Origin: Deltaproteobacteria bacterium | Lineage (GTDB): Bacteria; Myxococcota_A; Bradymonadia; REDH01 | Length of the DNA: 52,119 bases | Direction of reading: 5' to 3' | Assembly: GCA_007693585.1 (NCBI GenBank) | Contig: REDH01000101.1 | Location: 1 to 52,119, forward strand | Part shown: positions 32,682 to 41,244 of the stretch, piece by piece | Layout of the letters: each line of letters starts with the position of its first letter | Numbering within the stretch: position 1 is the first letter of the stretch | Notes under the pieces: generated by a model | Database searches by the model: none | What the model was told of the DNA's origin: nothing | What the model saw: the letters and a program-made list of their open reading frames with translations, nothing else | Position numbers and translations under genes: made by a program

Positions 32682-33455
32682 CTACTCGAGGACGCAGAAT
32701 CCGTCGGCGCAACGCACCCCCGGGGGCTCGCCCGCGCAGCGCGTCGCCGGCTCGCACTGCAGCGCCTCCTGCACTTCGGCGCAGCTTGGGGCGTGGGTGT
32801 CCAGCCAGTCCTCCAGAGCCCCGACCGTCTCCCGCGCGAGCGCATGCCACGGGCTGTCGCAGCCGCCGGCGCAGCAGCGGCCCCGACTCGAGAGGGCGAT
32901 GCCGTGCACGGCCACGCAGTCGCTCCCCACGCTGCACGTCTGGGCCTCGTCGGCCACGACCGGCCATGGGTCGGGGAGCGCCAGCGCACAACGGCCATCC
33001 ACGCAGCGCGTGGGCGGAGGGCTCGTGTCGAACGGGCACGCCGGCGGATTGATCGCGCACGAGCCACTCTCGTGCAGCTCTTCCGAGCAGTCCACCGGGT
33101 TGGCCTCGCGCCAGGCCCGCAGCAGCGCCCACTGATCGGTGTGGAGGGCCTCGAAGTCGAGCCCGCAGCCGAACTCGTAGCAGCACTCCACCCGCGGGCC
33201 CCACGCGCTGGGCCGCCACGCCCGGCACTGCCCGTCGTCCGCGCAGGCGACGGTGTCCGGCTCCGGGAGCGGGGCGGGGATGCCGTGCAGCGCCGCCGCG
33301 TCCGGGATCTCGAGCTGTGTGGGCAGGGTGTGCACGGCGTCGTCGCTCGCAGCGCGGTCGCGGTCGCAGGCGCCGAGGGCCGGGAGCAGGAGCGCCACGA
33401 ACAGCACCGTCGGCGAAGCGGCGAGGGGCCGGAGGGGGAGGGCCAGACGGAGCAT
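32682..33455 (-). CDS. Cys-rich lipoprotein of unknown function
   Basis: 257 residues from the ATG at 33453-33455. The signal peptide has a Leu/Ala core and ends in A-L-G-A-C (Cys30). The mature part holds about 18 Cys arranged in pairs such as E-C-C-Y-E-F-G-C and R-C-C-A-G-G-C, together with C-x-D-G-x-C units, so several disulfides are expected outside the cytoplasm. Two halves look like an internal duplication: 'A-D-D-G-Q-C' to 'C-C-x-x-x-C', then 'G-S-D-C' to 'C-C-A-G-G-C'. I do not recognise the family. No ribosome site is visible before the start, and a longer in-frame start lies upstream at 33539. It ends convergently, 141 bases from the giant repeat lipoprotein. That gap (32541-32681) shows no clear terminator. 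Confidence 0.75.
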   Translation of the reverse strand: MLRLALPLRPLAASPTVLFVALLLPALGACDRDRAASDDAVHTLPTQLEIPDAAALHGIPAPLPEPDTVACADDGQCRAWRPSAWGPRVECCYEFGCGLDFEALHTDQWALLRAWREANPVDCSEELHESGSCAINPPACPFDTSPPPTRCVDGRCALALPDPWPVVADEAQTCSVGSDCVAVHGIALSSRGRCCAGGCDSPWHALARETVGALEDWLDTHAPSCAEVQEALQCEPATRCAGEPPGVRCADGFCVLE

Positions 33456-33634
33456 CGGGAAACCGGGAGGTCGGGGTGGGGAAGGTGCGGCGCGGTTGCG
33501 GGGCGCCGCGCACCTGACACGGAAGGGTTGCAGAGCCATCGTCCGCCGTCAAAAAGGGGCACTGCGCCCGCGGAGGTCCCGACGGGGAGCGTGGCGCGCG
33601 GGCAGACCGGTCCCGGGACACGACGGAGAAGGCG

Positions 33635-34066
33635 ATGGACACGCAGAGGGACGGGTTTCCCGCGCCGCCGGACGGCGCTCGGCTGGCGGCGCTCGACGCC
33701 CGGCGGCGATGGCTCGGCGACGTGGAGGTGGCGCAGTCCCTGCCGCCGAGCGGGATGCTCTGGATGCCGGATCCGCAGCAGGCGTGGCCGCAGGTGGTGG
33801 TGGAGGGTCCCAGCGGGTTGTGGGCGCGAGCGGACATGGACCGGGGCCGCAGGGTGTCGCTGCCCCCTGCGGTTCGCGAGGCGGTGTGCGCCCTGTGGCC
33901 TGCGCTGTGGCTGGCCCCCGCGGCGACGTCCGACGCGGAGGGCCGGCTTCTGCTGGTGCACCGCGGGCTGTTCCGCGAGGTGGCGGGACCGCCGGTGGCG
34001 GAGCTGGCGGCGATCCTCGCCCCGGCGCTCAGAGCAGGCTCTGCTGCGGGGTCGGGGTCGGGGTGA
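33635..34066 (+). CDS. Small unknown protein
   Basis: 143 residues, no recognised family. The ATG at 33635 has GGAGAAGG upstream, the best evidence that it is real. Composition is rich in Ala, Pro, Leu and Trp. It has no signal peptide or membrane helix, so it should be cytoplasmic. The middle part (G-P-S-G-L-W-A-R-A-D-M and A-L-W-P-A-L-W-L-A-P) looks like a small folded domain. Its 3' end overlaps the 3' end of the HD-domain gene on the other strand by 38 bases, and the last 10 residues are Ala/Gly/Ser-rich. It may stand alone, since the gene to its left is divergent. Confidence 0.55.
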   Translation: MDTQRDGFPAPPDGARLAALDARRRWLGDVEVAQSLPPSGMLWMPDPQQAWPQVVVEGPSGLWARADMDRGRRVSLPPAVREAVCALWPALWLAPAATSDAEGRLLLVHRGLFREVAGPPVAELAAILAPALRAGSAAGSGSG

Positions 34067-35552
34067 AGGCGAGGATGCAGTCGAGGAGCCCCTCGCGGAC
34101 CTCGTCGTCGGAGCGGTGGCGCCGGAGGGCGTCTCGGACGGCGGGGGCGGCGAAGACGCGGATCTTCTTCACGACCTTGATGAAGTCGGTGGCGATGCCC
34201 TGCACGACCTTGGACTGCTCCTCGAGGCGGTAGGATCGCCGCCCTTCGGGGGTGTCGTAGACCACGTCCACGGTCTCGATGCGGTCCTTGTCGCGGGGCG
34301 GGGTGTCGATCAGGAGGTCTTCCGCGGCGACCGGGGCACCGATCCAGGCGGACACCCGATCGCGAAGCAGCTCCTCGAGGGCGAGGAACGCGCTGCGGTC
34401 GAGGTGGTAGATTCGCTCGTATGCGGTGACCCGGCGTTCGTCGGCGACCACGCGGCTGAGGGTGAGCAGGCGCTTGTGGAGGTGGCGCTGCCCGGTGCGG
34501 AAGCGGGCGAGCAGGCGGGCGGTGGGCGAGCCCTCGGGGGCGCGGTCGAGGAACCAGTCGAGGAGGGCGTCGTCGGAGCGCGCGAGCATCTCGCGGGCGA
34601 GGTCCTCGGTGTCCGGGGCCTCCCGCTCGTGAATGTCGGCCATGGCGCGCTCCATCATCGCGCTGACCGAGCGCACGGTGTGGTGCCAGTAGGCCTCGGA
34701 GAACATGGTGTAGCGGCAGAAGACGAACATCTCGCAGGACACGCGGCCCTTCGCGGTCACGGCGATGCGGTCGCCGTCGAGGTTGGGGCACAGGCTCTCG
34801 AGGAGCCGGGCGCGGTCGTAGTTGCGTCCGTAGGAGACGCCCATGTGGATCGAGTCCCGCTCGAGGTAATCGCTCTTGTCGGCGTCGATGCCGGACGACA
34901 GGACGGACGCGACGAGTCGTCGTTCCGCACGCTCGTGGCTGCGCGAGGATCGCGTGATGAGCGCGATGACCTCCTCGGGATCGATGCCGAAGCGATCGCG
35001 GATGATGTCGGCGATGGGCCGCTCCCCGCGCAGGGCTGGGATCTCGCCGCGCAGGATGCGACCGGAGAGGTCCTCGTGTCGCGGCGTGTCGCGGCCCTTG
35101 TGGTGGAGGGCCTCGAGGGAGTGGGCGAAGGGGTAGTGTCCGAGGTCGTGGAGCAGGGCGCCGAGGAGTGCGGTGACGAGGTCGTCGCGGGTCAGGGACT
35201 CGGCGACCTCGGGAAAGCGCAGGAGGGCGAGGAGGTACTGGCGGGCGAGGTCGAAGACGCCGAGGGAGTGCTCGAAGCGCGTGTGGACCGCTCCGGGGTA
35301 GACGAGGCAGGTGGGCCCGAGCTGCCGCACCATGCGCAGCCGCTGAAAGGCGGGGTGGTCGATGATCTCCGCCACACGGTCCGTGAGGGGCACATTGCGA
35401 AGCTCGGGAATGCGCACGGAGCCGCGCACGCGCTGAAGCTCCTCGGGGAGCGCGAAGGGAGGGGCCGTCACGGGGTCTGCCGGGGTGTGGGGAGGGGGGG
35501 CGAGCGCGGCATCGGGAGGGGAGGGCTTGCGCCGGCTCCGGGTCGTCGGCAT
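34029..35552 (-). CDS. HD-domain phosphohydrolase (dNTPase/SAMHD1-like)
   Basis: 507 residues from the ATG at 35550-35552. The first 35 residues are Pro/Arg-rich. The HD fold follows with H90-T-R-F-E-H-S-L-G-V, H135-D-L-G-H-Y-P-F-A-H-S, and S-G-I-D-A-D-K-S-D-Y-L-x-R-D-S, which supplies the later Asp of the metal site. This arrangement matches the COG1078-type branch related to deoxynucleoside triphosphate triphosphohydrolases and SAMHD1. Such enzymes remove triphosphate from dNTPs or act on related nucleotides in the cytoplasm. The C-terminal 200 residues lack a recognised motif. It is divergent from the hemerythrin gene with 41 bases between starts, so they probably share a control region. 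Confidence 0.88.
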   Translation of the reverse strand: MPTTRSRRKPSPPDAALAPPPHTPADPVTAPPFALPEELQRVRGSVRIPELRNVPLTDRVAEIIDHPAFQRLRMVRQLGPTCLVYPGAVHTRFEHSLGVFDLARQYLLALLRFPEVAESLTRDDLVTALLGALLHDLGHYPFAHSLEALHHKGRDTPRHEDLSGRILRGEIPALRGERPIADIIRDRFGIDPEEVIALITRSSRSHERAERRLVASVLSSGIDADKSDYLERDSIHMGVSYGRNYDRARLLESLCPNLDGDRIAVTAKGRVSCEMFVFCRYTMFSEAYWHHTVRSVSAMMERAMADIHEREAPDTEDLAREMLARSDDALLDWFLDRAPEGSPTARLLARFRTGQRHLHKRLLTLSRVVADERRVTAYERIYHLDRSAFLALEELLRDRVSAWIGAPVAAEDLLIDTPPRDKDRIETVDVVYDTPEGRRSYRLEEQSKVVQGIATDFIKVVKKIRVFAAPAVRDALRRHRSDDEVREGLLDCILAFTPTPTPQQSLL

Positions 35553-35593
35553 TATCGCAGCCGACTGGGACGGCCAAGCCCGGAGCAATCCCC

Positions 35594-36097
35594 ATGAGCC
35601 CTTCGCCCACCGCACCGCAGACCGATTCGGTCGAACAGCTCGAGCACGACCACCGCCACCTCTCCCGGCTCGTGGACGGCATGCGCGAGTCGCTGCGCGA
35701 GGCCATCCGGGGCGAGCGCAGCGCGGAGGACCTGCGCGCCGACCTCAACGAGTTCGTGGCGCTGGTGCAGGAAGAGCTGTTCGAGCACTTCGGCAAGGAG
35801 GAGGAGGGCCTCTTCCCGTGGCTGATCGAGCGCCTGCCCGACACGCGGGACCGGGTTGCGTCCCTCGAGCGCGGCCACGATCGCATCTGCGGCGTGGCCA
35901 GCCGGCTCCAGTACATCGCCGGGGACAGCGCCGTGGATCTCGGCGCCCAGCTCGACACCCTCGTCACACTCTTCGCGCGCTTCGACGCCTACTTCACCAA
36001 GCATGCCCGCGACGAGTGGGAGCTCCTCATGGAGGTGAAGCAGCGTCTCGAACCGGACCAGCGCAAGGAACTCGGTCGACTCCTCGACGAGATCTGA
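35594..36097 (+). CDS. Hemerythrin HHE-domain protein
   Basis: 167 residues. A four-helix HHE cation-binding domain is evident from L-E-H18-D-H-x-H, F-E-H-F-G-K-E-E-E-G-L-F-P-W, E-R-G-H-D-R-I and F-T-K-H-A-R-D-E-W-E, which provide the His and Glu ligands of a di-iron centre. Family members bind O2 or NO, or sense iron or oxygen, in the cytoplasm. GGAG is eight bases before the ATG at 35594. There is no fused output domain, so it is more likely a binding or storage protein than a sensor. It is divergent from the HD-domain gene and convergent with the FMN reductase. Confidence 0.9.
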   Translation: MSPSPTAPQTDSVEQLEHDHRHLSRLVDGMRESLREAIRGERSAEDLRADLNEFVALVQEELFEHFGKEEEGLFPWLIERLPDTRDRVASLERGHDRICGVASRLQYIAGDSAVDLGAQLDTLVTLFARFDAYFTKHARDEWELLMEVKQRLEPDQRKELGRLLDEI

Positions 36098-36214
36098 GCC
36101 CCGCCGATCTGCGCACGAAGGCGTGTCGATCGGGCGGACGACGACGGGTCACGCCAGGGGGGCCTCCGCCGTCATCGGCGCTCGTCCGCCACGGCGATCA
36201 TGACTCGTCCGTCA

Positions 36215-36244
36215 CGTGCCTCAGCCGTCGCGTGCCTCAGCCGT
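36215..36244. repeat. Two tandem copies of CGTGCCTCAGCCGT (period 16) across a stop codon
   Basis: Copies at 36215-36228 and 36231-36244 are identical and span the stop codon of the minus-strand FMN reductase (36237-36239). They are probably the product of a small slippage duplication. The rest of the 139-base convergent gap holds nothing I can identify. Confidence 0.6.
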
Positions 36245-36794
36245 TGAGCGCCGAGGCATAGGCGATGAACCCGCCGAGCATGTCGCGCAGCATCTTGTGC
36301 AGCTTCTCGTCCCGGAGCGAGCCATCGTCGGCGAAGGCCTCGTGCGCCTGGGAGAGCGCGAACATCGGCGAGTGCACGTGGGCGAAGTTGCCCTCGAGCG
36401 GGATCCGGAGCTGCCACAGCCCGCGGATGCCCCCGGGGCCGGCCGGGGAAGCGGAGCAGAGCAGGATCGGGCGCTCCTTCCACGCGTTGGTCGGCCGCTC
36501 TCGGCTCACCCAGTCGATGGCGTTCTTGAGCACCCCGGGGATCGAGTAGTTGTACTCCGGGGAGACGAGGACGAGCGCGTCGTGTGCCCGGAGATCGGCG
36601 GCGAGCTTCTTCGCGCCGTCGGGCAGTCCGGAGGACTGTTCGAGGTCCCCGTCGTAGAGGGGCATGGCGTAGTCGTGGAAGTCGGCGAGGGTGGCCTTGG
36701 CGCCCCTGGCCTCGAGCTCGTGCCGGATCAGCGTTCCGAGCCGGCGGTTGAGGGAGTCCTTGCGAAGCGACGCGGGCAGGATCAGGATCTTCAT
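36237..36794 (-). CDS. NADPH-dependent FMN reductase
   Basis: 185 residues, flavodoxin-like fold. The phosphate-binding loop is P-A-S-L-R-K-D-S-L-N-R-R-L (7-19). The flavin-ring region reads V-S-P-E-Y-N-Y-S-I-P-G-V-L-K-N-A-I-D-W, a hallmark of the NADPH-dependent FMN reductase/azoreductase family (FMN_red, PF03358). These enzymes use NADPH to reduce FMN, quinones, azo dyes or chromate in the cytoplasm. The true substrate is unknown. A GGAGAG ribosome site precedes the ATG at 36792-36794. It is divergent from the DUF58 gene, with 208 bases between starts that hold no recognisable element. Confidence 0.92.
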   Translation of the reverse strand: MKILILPASLRKDSLNRRLGTLIRHELEARGAKATLADFHDYAMPLYDGDLEQSSGLPDGAKKLAADLRAHDALVLVSPEYNYSIPGVLKNAIDWVSRERPTNAWKERPILLCSASPAGPGGIRGLWQLRIPLEGNFAHVHSPMFALSQAHEAFADDGSLRDEKLHKMLRDMLGGFIAYASALNG

Positions 36795-37002
36795 GGTGTC
36801 TCTCCGTGGTTCGGGGGGATGCGCGAGCTTGACCGCGGTGCGGTGCTCTGCACCTTGCCCGCCGCCGGCGCAAGGGGGGGCGGCCGCACCGCGGGAACGA
36901 ACCCGTGCATCCCGAGCGTTGTGAACACGCGGAGCATCGCCTCCATGCCCGTCCGTGGCCTCGTCGCCCTCGTCCCCCCCTTCCCCCAGCACCGGACCCC
37001 GC

Positions 37003-38223
37003 ATGCCGTCCCGTCTGCGCCGCGCCCTGCGCGCGCCGCGCCGCCTGCAGTTCACCACCGAAGGCCGATGGTTCGTGTTCATGACCATCGCCGTCGGCGC
37101 CGGTGCCATCAACACCGCCAACAACCTGCTCTATCTGCTGCTGGGCATGATGCTCGGGCTCGTCGTGCTCAGCGGCGTGCTCAGCGAGTGGATGCTGCGC
37201 GGGATGCTGGTGAAGCGCATCGCCCCCGGCAACCTCTTCGCTGGACAACCGGCCGTCCTGAGCTGGGAGCTGCGCAACACCAAGCGCGTCGTGCCCTCGC
37301 TGAGCATCGAGGTCGCCGAGCACGAGTCCCGAGCCACCCGGTCCCGGCGCCGCACCGCCATCGGGCTCGCGCCCGAACCCCGGCGCAAGCGCTTCGGGGC
37401 TGGCGTCGTCGACGATGGTGACCCGGGCGGGCCCAAGGGGCTCGCCCTGCGCGTGCCCGCCGGCGGCAAGGCCTGGGCCACCGGAGAGGTCACCTTTCCC
37501 ACGCGGGGACTGCAGCGCTACGTCGGCATCGACGTCGTCACCCGCTTCCCCTTCAACTTCTTCGAGAAGACCCGGCCGATCGAGGACCCGCACGAGCTCC
37601 TCGTCCTGCCCGCCATCGACCTCGATCGGGCCGCCTCCGTCCAGGTGGCCTCCCTCCAGGGGGAGATCATGCGCCGGACCGAGGGACGCGGCGGAGAGTT
37701 CTTCGGCCTGCGCGAGTTCCGCGAAGGGGACGACCGGCGCGATATCCACTGGAAGGCATCCGCACGGCGCAGCGCGCCCGTCCGCAGGCTCTACGAGCGC
37801 GAGGAGAACGAGGCCGTCTCCGTCTACCTGCACGACCACCTGCCCGCCTCGCTCGAGGGCGAGGCCCTGCGCGAGGCCGAAGCCGAGATGGAGGACGCCA
37901 TCCGCCTCGCGGCCTCCCTGTGCGCCTGGTACATCGACGCCGGCTGGCGCGTCGGACTCCACACCATCGACGGCCACGTGCACGAGAGCATCGGCGCCGG
38001 ACAGCTCCACGCGCAGCTCCGGCACCTCGCCCTGCTGGAGGTGCGCCGCGACGAGGAGCCCCCCGAGCTCCGCGGCGTCGACGTCCCCGGTGCACTCATG
38101 GTGGCCACGCGCTTTACCCCCCCGGAGGTGCGCGGAGCCGCCACGCGGGTGGTCGAGGCCCGGGAGGGGGGCGACGCCGCCCCGCCTTCCGGAGGGGACA
38201 ACCCGTCCCGGGAGGCCGCATGA
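37003..38223 (+). CDS. DUF58-domain membrane protein (first copy)
   Basis: 406 residues. The ATG at 37003 is preferred to one at 36955, which would add a Pro/Ser-rich stretch. An N-terminal membrane hairpin lies at about 23-60 (containing A-G-A-I-N-T-A-N-N-L-L-Y), typical of long DUF58 proteins. The DUF58 core motif is R-E-F-R-E-G-D-D-R-R-D-I-H-W-K-A-S-A-R-R at about 242-261. DUF58 proteins usually stand next to MoxR ATPases and transglutaminases in clusters implicated in envelope protein maturation; the biochemical role is unknown. It overlaps the transglutaminase gene by ATGA. A MoxR gene is not adjacent here but lies 9.6 kb downstream. Confidence 0.9.
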   Translation: MPSRLRRALRAPRRLQFTTEGRWFVFMTIAVGAGAINTANNLLYLLLGMMLGLVVLSGVLSEWMLRGMLVKRIAPGNLFAGQPAVLSWELRNTKRVVPSLSIEVAEHESRATRSRRRTAIGLAPEPRRKRFGAGVVDDGDPGGPKGLALRVPAGGKAWATGEVTFPTRGLQRYVGIDVVTRFPFNFFEKTRPIEDPHELLVLPAIDLDRAASVQVASLQGEIMRRTEGRGGEFFGLREFREGDDRRDIHWKASARRSAPVRRLYEREENEAVSVYLHDHLPASLEGEALREAEAEMEDAIRLAASLCAWYIDAGWRVGLHTIDGHVHESIGAGQLHAQLRHLALLEVRRDEEPPELRGVDVPGALMVATRFTPPEVRGAATRVVEAREGGDAAPPSGGDNPSREAA

Positions 38224-40748
38224 AGCTCGTACCGCTGCGCAAGGCCGTGGTCTTCGCCATGGTGCTCCTGCCCATCATGGCCTTCTCCGTCACCGCCGAG
38301 ATCGGTGTGCTGCCCCTGATGCTCGCCTGGATCGGTGCGGCGATCGCGTGGTTCTGGGAACCGCCCCGCGTCAACCTGGAACGATGGGAGGGGCCGTGGA
38401 CGGTCCTCACCGTCGCGGTGTTCGTCGCCCTCGTGCTCGCCACCCTCGCCGGGTGGATGAACTTCATCTTCACCGTCGTCTACTTCGTGCTCTTCCTCGC
38501 CGTGGCCCGCCTGTTCCAGCGCCGGAGCAACCGCGAACACATCCAGGCCATGGCGCTCTCCCTCGTGATGATCGCCGCCGCCGGCGTCTTCAACGACGGC
38601 ATCAGCTTCGGCTTCTTCTTCTCGCTCTACGCCCTCGTCGCAACCGTCGGCCTCACCACCCATCACCTCCACGTGGAGATCGGCGAACACCATCGCCGAG
38701 ACGTCACCCGCACCCGCGTCGAGGGCCGAGTGCTCGCCCTGACGGCCGCGCTCGCCGCCGTCATCCTCCTGCTCGCCTTCGTCTTCTTTCTCGCCTTCCC
38801 CCGGCTCGGCTTCGGCTTCTTCAACATCAACCCCCGCGGGGGCCTGCAGACCAGCGGTTTCAGCGAACAGGTCGAGCTCGGCAATCACGGCACCATCCGC
38901 ACGGACAGCGCCGTCGTCATGCGCGTGCGCTTCCCCGACGGCCCACCGGCTCCCCCGGCCGAGCTCTACTTCCGCGGCATGGCCCTCGACACCTTCGATG
39001 GGCGCCGGTGGTCCCACCGCGCCGAGGAGCGGATGCCCATCTCCCGCACGCCGCAGGGCATGCTCGTGGGCCCGCCCGCCCTCGACGACGAGGTGGAGGA
39101 CTTCGCCGCCGCGCTGGACGGCACGGTCGCCGCGGAGGTCTACCTGCAGCCCCTCGACACCGATGTGCTCTTCGGGGTCGGCGGACCCCTCCGCGGCCTG
39201 AGCCTGACCACCGACACCGGCCTGCCCGACATGCTCTTCGGGCGCTCCTTCACCGCCCGCTGGAGCGACCGGGTGGACCTCAGCGCGCGCTCCGAGCACG
39301 GCATCGCCTACATGGCCTTCTCCGCGTTCCAGCGCCCCGATGAGGAGCCGCTGCGCCGCAACGACTGGCTCGGCCACGGACCCTCCCTCGCCGATGCGGT
39401 CGCCGCCCGGTTCGAGGAATTCCACGACCCCGCGCTCGATCCCGAGGAGCGCCGCCAGCAGCTCCTGAGGCGCTTCGGAAACCGGACCTTCGCCGGCACC
39501 CCCGAAGGACAGGCCCTCCACGCCTGGCTCTACTACCTCCAGCTCCCGCCGGACATCGTGACGCCGCGGATGCGCGCCTTCCTCGACGAGCTCCGGGCGG
39601 AGCACCCCCACCCCGTCGACTTTGCCCGCGCCCTCGAGACCACCCTGGCCACCACCCTCGAGTGGACCGTCGACATCCCGCGCCCGAGCAGCCGGGACGC
39701 CAACGTCGTCGACGAGTTCCTGTTCAACTGGCAGCGCGGTCACTGCGAATACTTCGCCACCGCCATGGTCGTGCTGCTGCGCGCCGAAGGGATCCCCGCA
39801 CGCATCGTGAACGGCTTCCTCGGGTCGGAGCACAACCAGGTGGGGAACTACTTCACCGTGCGTCAGGCCGGGGCACACTCCTGGGTCGAGGTCCTGTTCC
39901 CGGAAGCCGGCTGGGTGCCCTTCGAACCCACGCCCGCCGGGGCGGCCGATCCCCGCTTCGCCCTCGCCCTCTGGCGCGCACTCGACGACTCCCTCGACAA
40001 CCTGCGGATGCTCTGGTTCCAGTGGGTCGTCGAGTACGACATGGAGCGCCAGTTCGCCCTCGCGCGCAGCGTGGTGGACACCCTGCGCGGTGAGGAGCGG
40101 GCGGAGCGGGGCCCCCCGGAAGTGTCCGAGGAGCTTCGCGCCCTGGGCCGGTGGATGCGGGCGCGCGGACGCGCGTTCTCCTGGATGGTGGCGATCGCGG
40201 TGGTGGCGGGTTTCCTGCTGCGACGGCGTGCGCGGCTGCGTCTGCCGTGGGGGCCCAGGGACCACGCGCTCGTGGGAGCGTGGGCGGCGCTCAGCGTCGC
40301 CGGGGCGGTGGCGCTGTGGCCGGTTTCGGCCGGCTTCCGGGTGGTCGTGGGCGCGCTCGTGCTTCCGTTCGCGGGGGCGATCTTCGCGTGGCTCGCCCGC
40401 CGGGTGCTGATGGAGGAGTCCAGTGAGGAGTCCGAACGGGGCAGGGCGCTCGCGGAGGCCGAGATCTCGCGGTGGATGCTCCGGCTGGTCCGGGAGGCGG
40501 AGCGGGCGGGGGTGGACGCCGGGTCGGATGTGAGCTGGGCGAATGTGCTGGACACGCTCGCGGTGCGGATGCCGGAGTACGCCGCCGAGCTGGGTGAGCT
40601 GCGGCGCACGTACCTGGCGGTGCGCTTCGGCGGGCGGTCGCTGTCGGAGGAGGAGCGCCGGATGTGGCGCCGCCGGATCCGGACCCTGGCCCGCGCGGCG
40701 CGGCGGTGGCGGAAGGAGGAGCGGCGTCGGGCCCGGGGCGCCGGGTGA
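38220..40748 (+). CDS. TgpA-like transglutaminase membrane protein (DUF3488/transglutaminase/DUF4129-like)
   Basis: 842 residues. Six or so membrane helices fill the first 200 residues, then a periplasmic region with a transglutaminase core: R-G-H-C509-E-Y-F-A-T-A-M, G-A-H553-S-W-V-E-V and W-V-P-F-E-P-T-P. The third triad position is Glu in place of the more usual Asp. Two further helices near 655-720 and a basic C-terminal segment (L-R-R-T-Y-L-A-V-R-F-G) resemble DUF4129, as in TgpA of Pseudomonas. Family members have a periplasmic Cys protease- or transglutaminase-like domain. The start is the ATG of an ATGA overlap with the DUF58 gene, so the two are co-translated. The 3' end is 18 bases from a convergent gene, the gap being a hairpin. 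Confidence 0.92.
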   Translation: MKLVPLRKAVVFAMVLLPIMAFSVTAEIGVLPLMLAWIGAAIAWFWEPPRVNLERWEGPWTVLTVAVFVALVLATLAGWMNFIFTVVYFVLFLAVARLFQRRSNREHIQAMALSLVMIAAAGVFNDGISFGFFFSLYALVATVGLTTHHLHVEIGEHHRRDVTRTRVEGRVLALTAALAAVILLLAFVFFLAFPRLGFGFFNINPRGGLQTSGFSEQVELGNHGTIRTDSAVVMRVRFPDGPPAPPAELYFRGMALDTFDGRRWSHRAEERMPISRTPQGMLVGPPALDDEVEDFAAALDGTVAAEVYLQPLDTDVLFGVGGPLRGLSLTTDTGLPDMLFGRSFTARWSDRVDLSARSEHGIAYMAFSAFQRPDEEPLRRNDWLGHGPSLADAVAARFEEFHDPALDPEERRQQLLRRFGNRTFAGTPEGQALHAWLYYLQLPPDIVTPRMRAFLDELRAEHPHPVDFARALETTLATTLEWTVDIPRPSSRDANVVDEFLFNWQRGHCEYFATAMVVLLRAEGIPARIVNGFLGSEHNQVGNYFTVRQAGAHSWVEVLFPEAGWVPFEPTPAGAADPRFALALWRALDDSLDNLRMLWFQWVVEYDMERQFALARSVVDTLRGEERAERGPPEVSEELRALGRWMRARGRAFSWMVAIAVVAGFLLRRRARLRLPWGPRDHALVGAWAALSVAGAVALWPVSAGFRVVVGALVLPFAGAIFAWLARRVLMEESSEESERGRALAEAEISRWMLRLVREAERAGVDAGSDVSWANVLDTLAVRMPEYAAELGELRRTYLAVRFGGRSLSEEERRMWRRRIRTLARAARRWRKEERRRARGAG

Positions 40749-40765
40749 GCGGCGTCGGGCGCCGC
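40749..40765. terminator. Hairpin filling the gap between convergent genes
   Basis: GCGGCG (40749-40754) pairs with CGCCGC (40760-40765) around a 5-base loop and occupies the whole space between the transglutaminase stop and the stop of the minus gene at 40767. There is no T-run, so termination would be inefficient or Rho-aided, but the symmetry would serve both directions. Confidence 0.4.
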
Positions 40766-40766
40766 G

Positions 40767-41213
40767 TCAGGGCCGGGCGAGGATGGCGAAGATGAGCGTG
40801 CCGTCTCCGGCAGTGGGGCCACCGACGAAGATCATGCCGCCTCGGGGCAGCACCACGGTGCTGGCGCCTCCGCGCACCGCGATGCGCACGCGGACGCCCT
40901 CGCTCTCCTCGCCGAGGTAGGTGAGCTCGAACTGGGAGCCGCTCGGGACGCTGAAGCGGTGCGCATCCCCCTCGGCGACGCGGAACGCGTGGGTGGCGGA
41001 GCGCCGAAACCGCGAGAACTGCGGGAACTGGGAGCGGAGACGGTCGGAGAGCGCCCCCAGCTCGCCGTCGATGCCCTGCCCGTTCCGATCCGCCACGATG
41101 ACCTCGACCGCGAAGGACGCATCGTCGCTCTCGCCCGCCACGGCCGGCGCCGCGAGAACGGCGAGCGCGAGGAAGGCGAGGAAGGCGAGCGGGCTGAGGC
41201 GCGGCAGGGACAT
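40767..41213 (-). CDS. Small secreted protein of the sigma/anti-sigma operon
   Basis: 148 residues. A clear signal peptide (Phe/Leu/Ala core) has a likely cleavage after A-P-A-V-A (about residue 26). The mature part is a small beta-rich protein containing V-E-V-I-V-A-D-R-N-G-Q-G-I-D and S-Q-F-P-Q-F-S-R-F, ending in A-R-P. I do not know the family by name. It is the third gene after the ECF sigma factor and the anti-sigma factor (31-base gap), suggesting an envelope component that the sigma pathway controls or monitors. No ribosome site is visible ahead of the ATG at 41211-41213, so translation may depend on the upstream gene. Confidence 0.72.
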   Translation of the reverse strand: MSLPRLSPLAFLAFLALAVLAAPAVAGESDDASFAVEVIVADRNGQGIDGELGALSDRLRSQFPQFSRFRRSATHAFRVAEGDAHRFSVPSGSQFELTYLGEESEGVRVRIAVRGGASTVVLPRGGMIFVGGPTAGDGTLIFAILARP

Positions 41214-41244
41214 GGGAGGCGTGCGGGGCAGGGGGGAGCGGAAT

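Noticed and set aside
32479-35967. A 1162-codon minus-strand frame crossing several genes
   Set aside because: It overlaps the HD-domain gene and the hemerythrin gene in other frames and is Arg/Pro-rich noise from high GC.
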